33,799 bases of DNA. Source: Ruminococcus sp. Its GTDB lineage: Bacteria > Bacillota > Clostridia > Oscillospirales > Acutalibacteraceae. Position 1 is the stretch's first letter. The number at the start of each line of letters is the position of its first letter. Positions 33,695 through 33,799 of this stretch are shown piece by piece. Location: contig JAFLSJ010000011.1 in NCBI GenBank assembly GCA_022511005.1, positions 1 to 33,799 of the forward strand, written 5' to 3'. The translations under genes were made by a program, and so were the position numbers. The notes beneath the pieces were generated by a model that saw nothing but the letters and a program-made list of their open reading frames with translations, ran no database searches and was not told where the DNA came from.

Positions 33695-33799
33695 ATGGAA
33701 ATAAAAAGGCAGAAATGTTTTATGAATAGAAAAGAATTAACAAATAATATAGGTATGAATATCAGAAAATACAGGCTTGAAGCTGATTTAAGCCAAGAA
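33695..33799 (+). CDS. Second XRE-type regulator (cut by the window end)
   Basis: The first 35 codons of an open frame (MEIKRQKCFMNRKELTNNIG, then MNIRKYRLEADLSQE) whose last residues match the beginning of a helix-turn-helix domain (N-x-I-R-x-x-R-x-x-x-x-L-S-Q). The start could also be the ATG at 33722. It lies 6 bases after the first XRE gene in the same direction. Confidence 0.6.
   Translation, partial: MEIKRQKCFMNRKELTNNIGMNIRKYRLEADLSQE

Noticed and set aside
1..33799. tRNA, rRNA or insertion-sequence genes
   Set aside because: I looked for cloverleaf ends, GTTCGAATC-type T-loops and transposase motifs on both strands and saw none.

Overview
The window comes from an AT-rich, Gram-positive anaerobe of the gut Clostridia. 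The nearest match I can name is the Ruminococcus bromii group (Oscillospiraceae). Evidence: a dockerin protein and a cohesin-like scaffoldin carrying starch-binding-type modules, as in the R. bromii 'amylosome'; a class B sortase; a sporulation gene of the SpoVAC family; a tRNA-sensing T-box leader; a MecA adaptor; PduL used outside any microcompartment operon; strong AAGGAGG ribosome sites with several GTG/TTG starts; and sigma-A promoters with 17-bp spacers. This assignment is inference, since no ribosomal RNA is present.

Layout. 1-2650: mecA-like adaptor (-) diverging from a cytoplasmic GH13 alpha-glucan hydrolase (+). 2673-5409: a Trp-type T-box leader, an aminotransferase and trpS, all on the minus strand. 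5459-7553: a two-gene plus-strand unit (membrane-anchored DHHW protein and a Nudix protein with an extra N-terminal domain). 7599-7741: inverted pair of palindromic repeats and the rpoBC terminator. 7758-15278: rpoC and rpoB (-) with a consensus promoter and a leader of about 200 nt. 15472-15930: spoVAC family gene (-). 16081-20759: plus-strand operon of cysteine desulfurase, thiI, a multidomain sortase B and a small CinA/MoCF-like protein. 20760-24140: mixed small units (helical hypothetical protein, hemolysin-III family protein, pduL, family-4 uracil-DNA glycosylase) separated by repeat-rich spacers. 24145-30500: surface starch region (scaffoldin, galE, cyclophilin, dockerin/CBM26 protein). 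30552-33232: three-gene ABC-2 exporter. 33383-33799: two small XRE-type regulators, the second cut by the window end.

How it fits together. The scaffoldin and the dockerin protein share a tandem pair of X25-like modules, a nearly identical 5' leader and an 18-bp upstream element at matching distance. They are probably co-regulated parts of one cell-surface starch-binding complex. The sortase could anchor such a scaffoldin, and the cytoplasmic GH13 enzyme could process imported oligosaccharides. The aminotransferase-trpS unit appears to respond to uncharged tRNA-Trp. The cysteine desulfurase next to a rhodanese-less ThiI is the usual Gram-positive sulfur-transfer pair. The least conventional items are the sortase with a degenerate CinA-type cytoplasmic head beside a separate small protein of the same type, the shared upstream element of the two amylosome-like genes, and families of intergenic palindromes that show compensatory stem changes.
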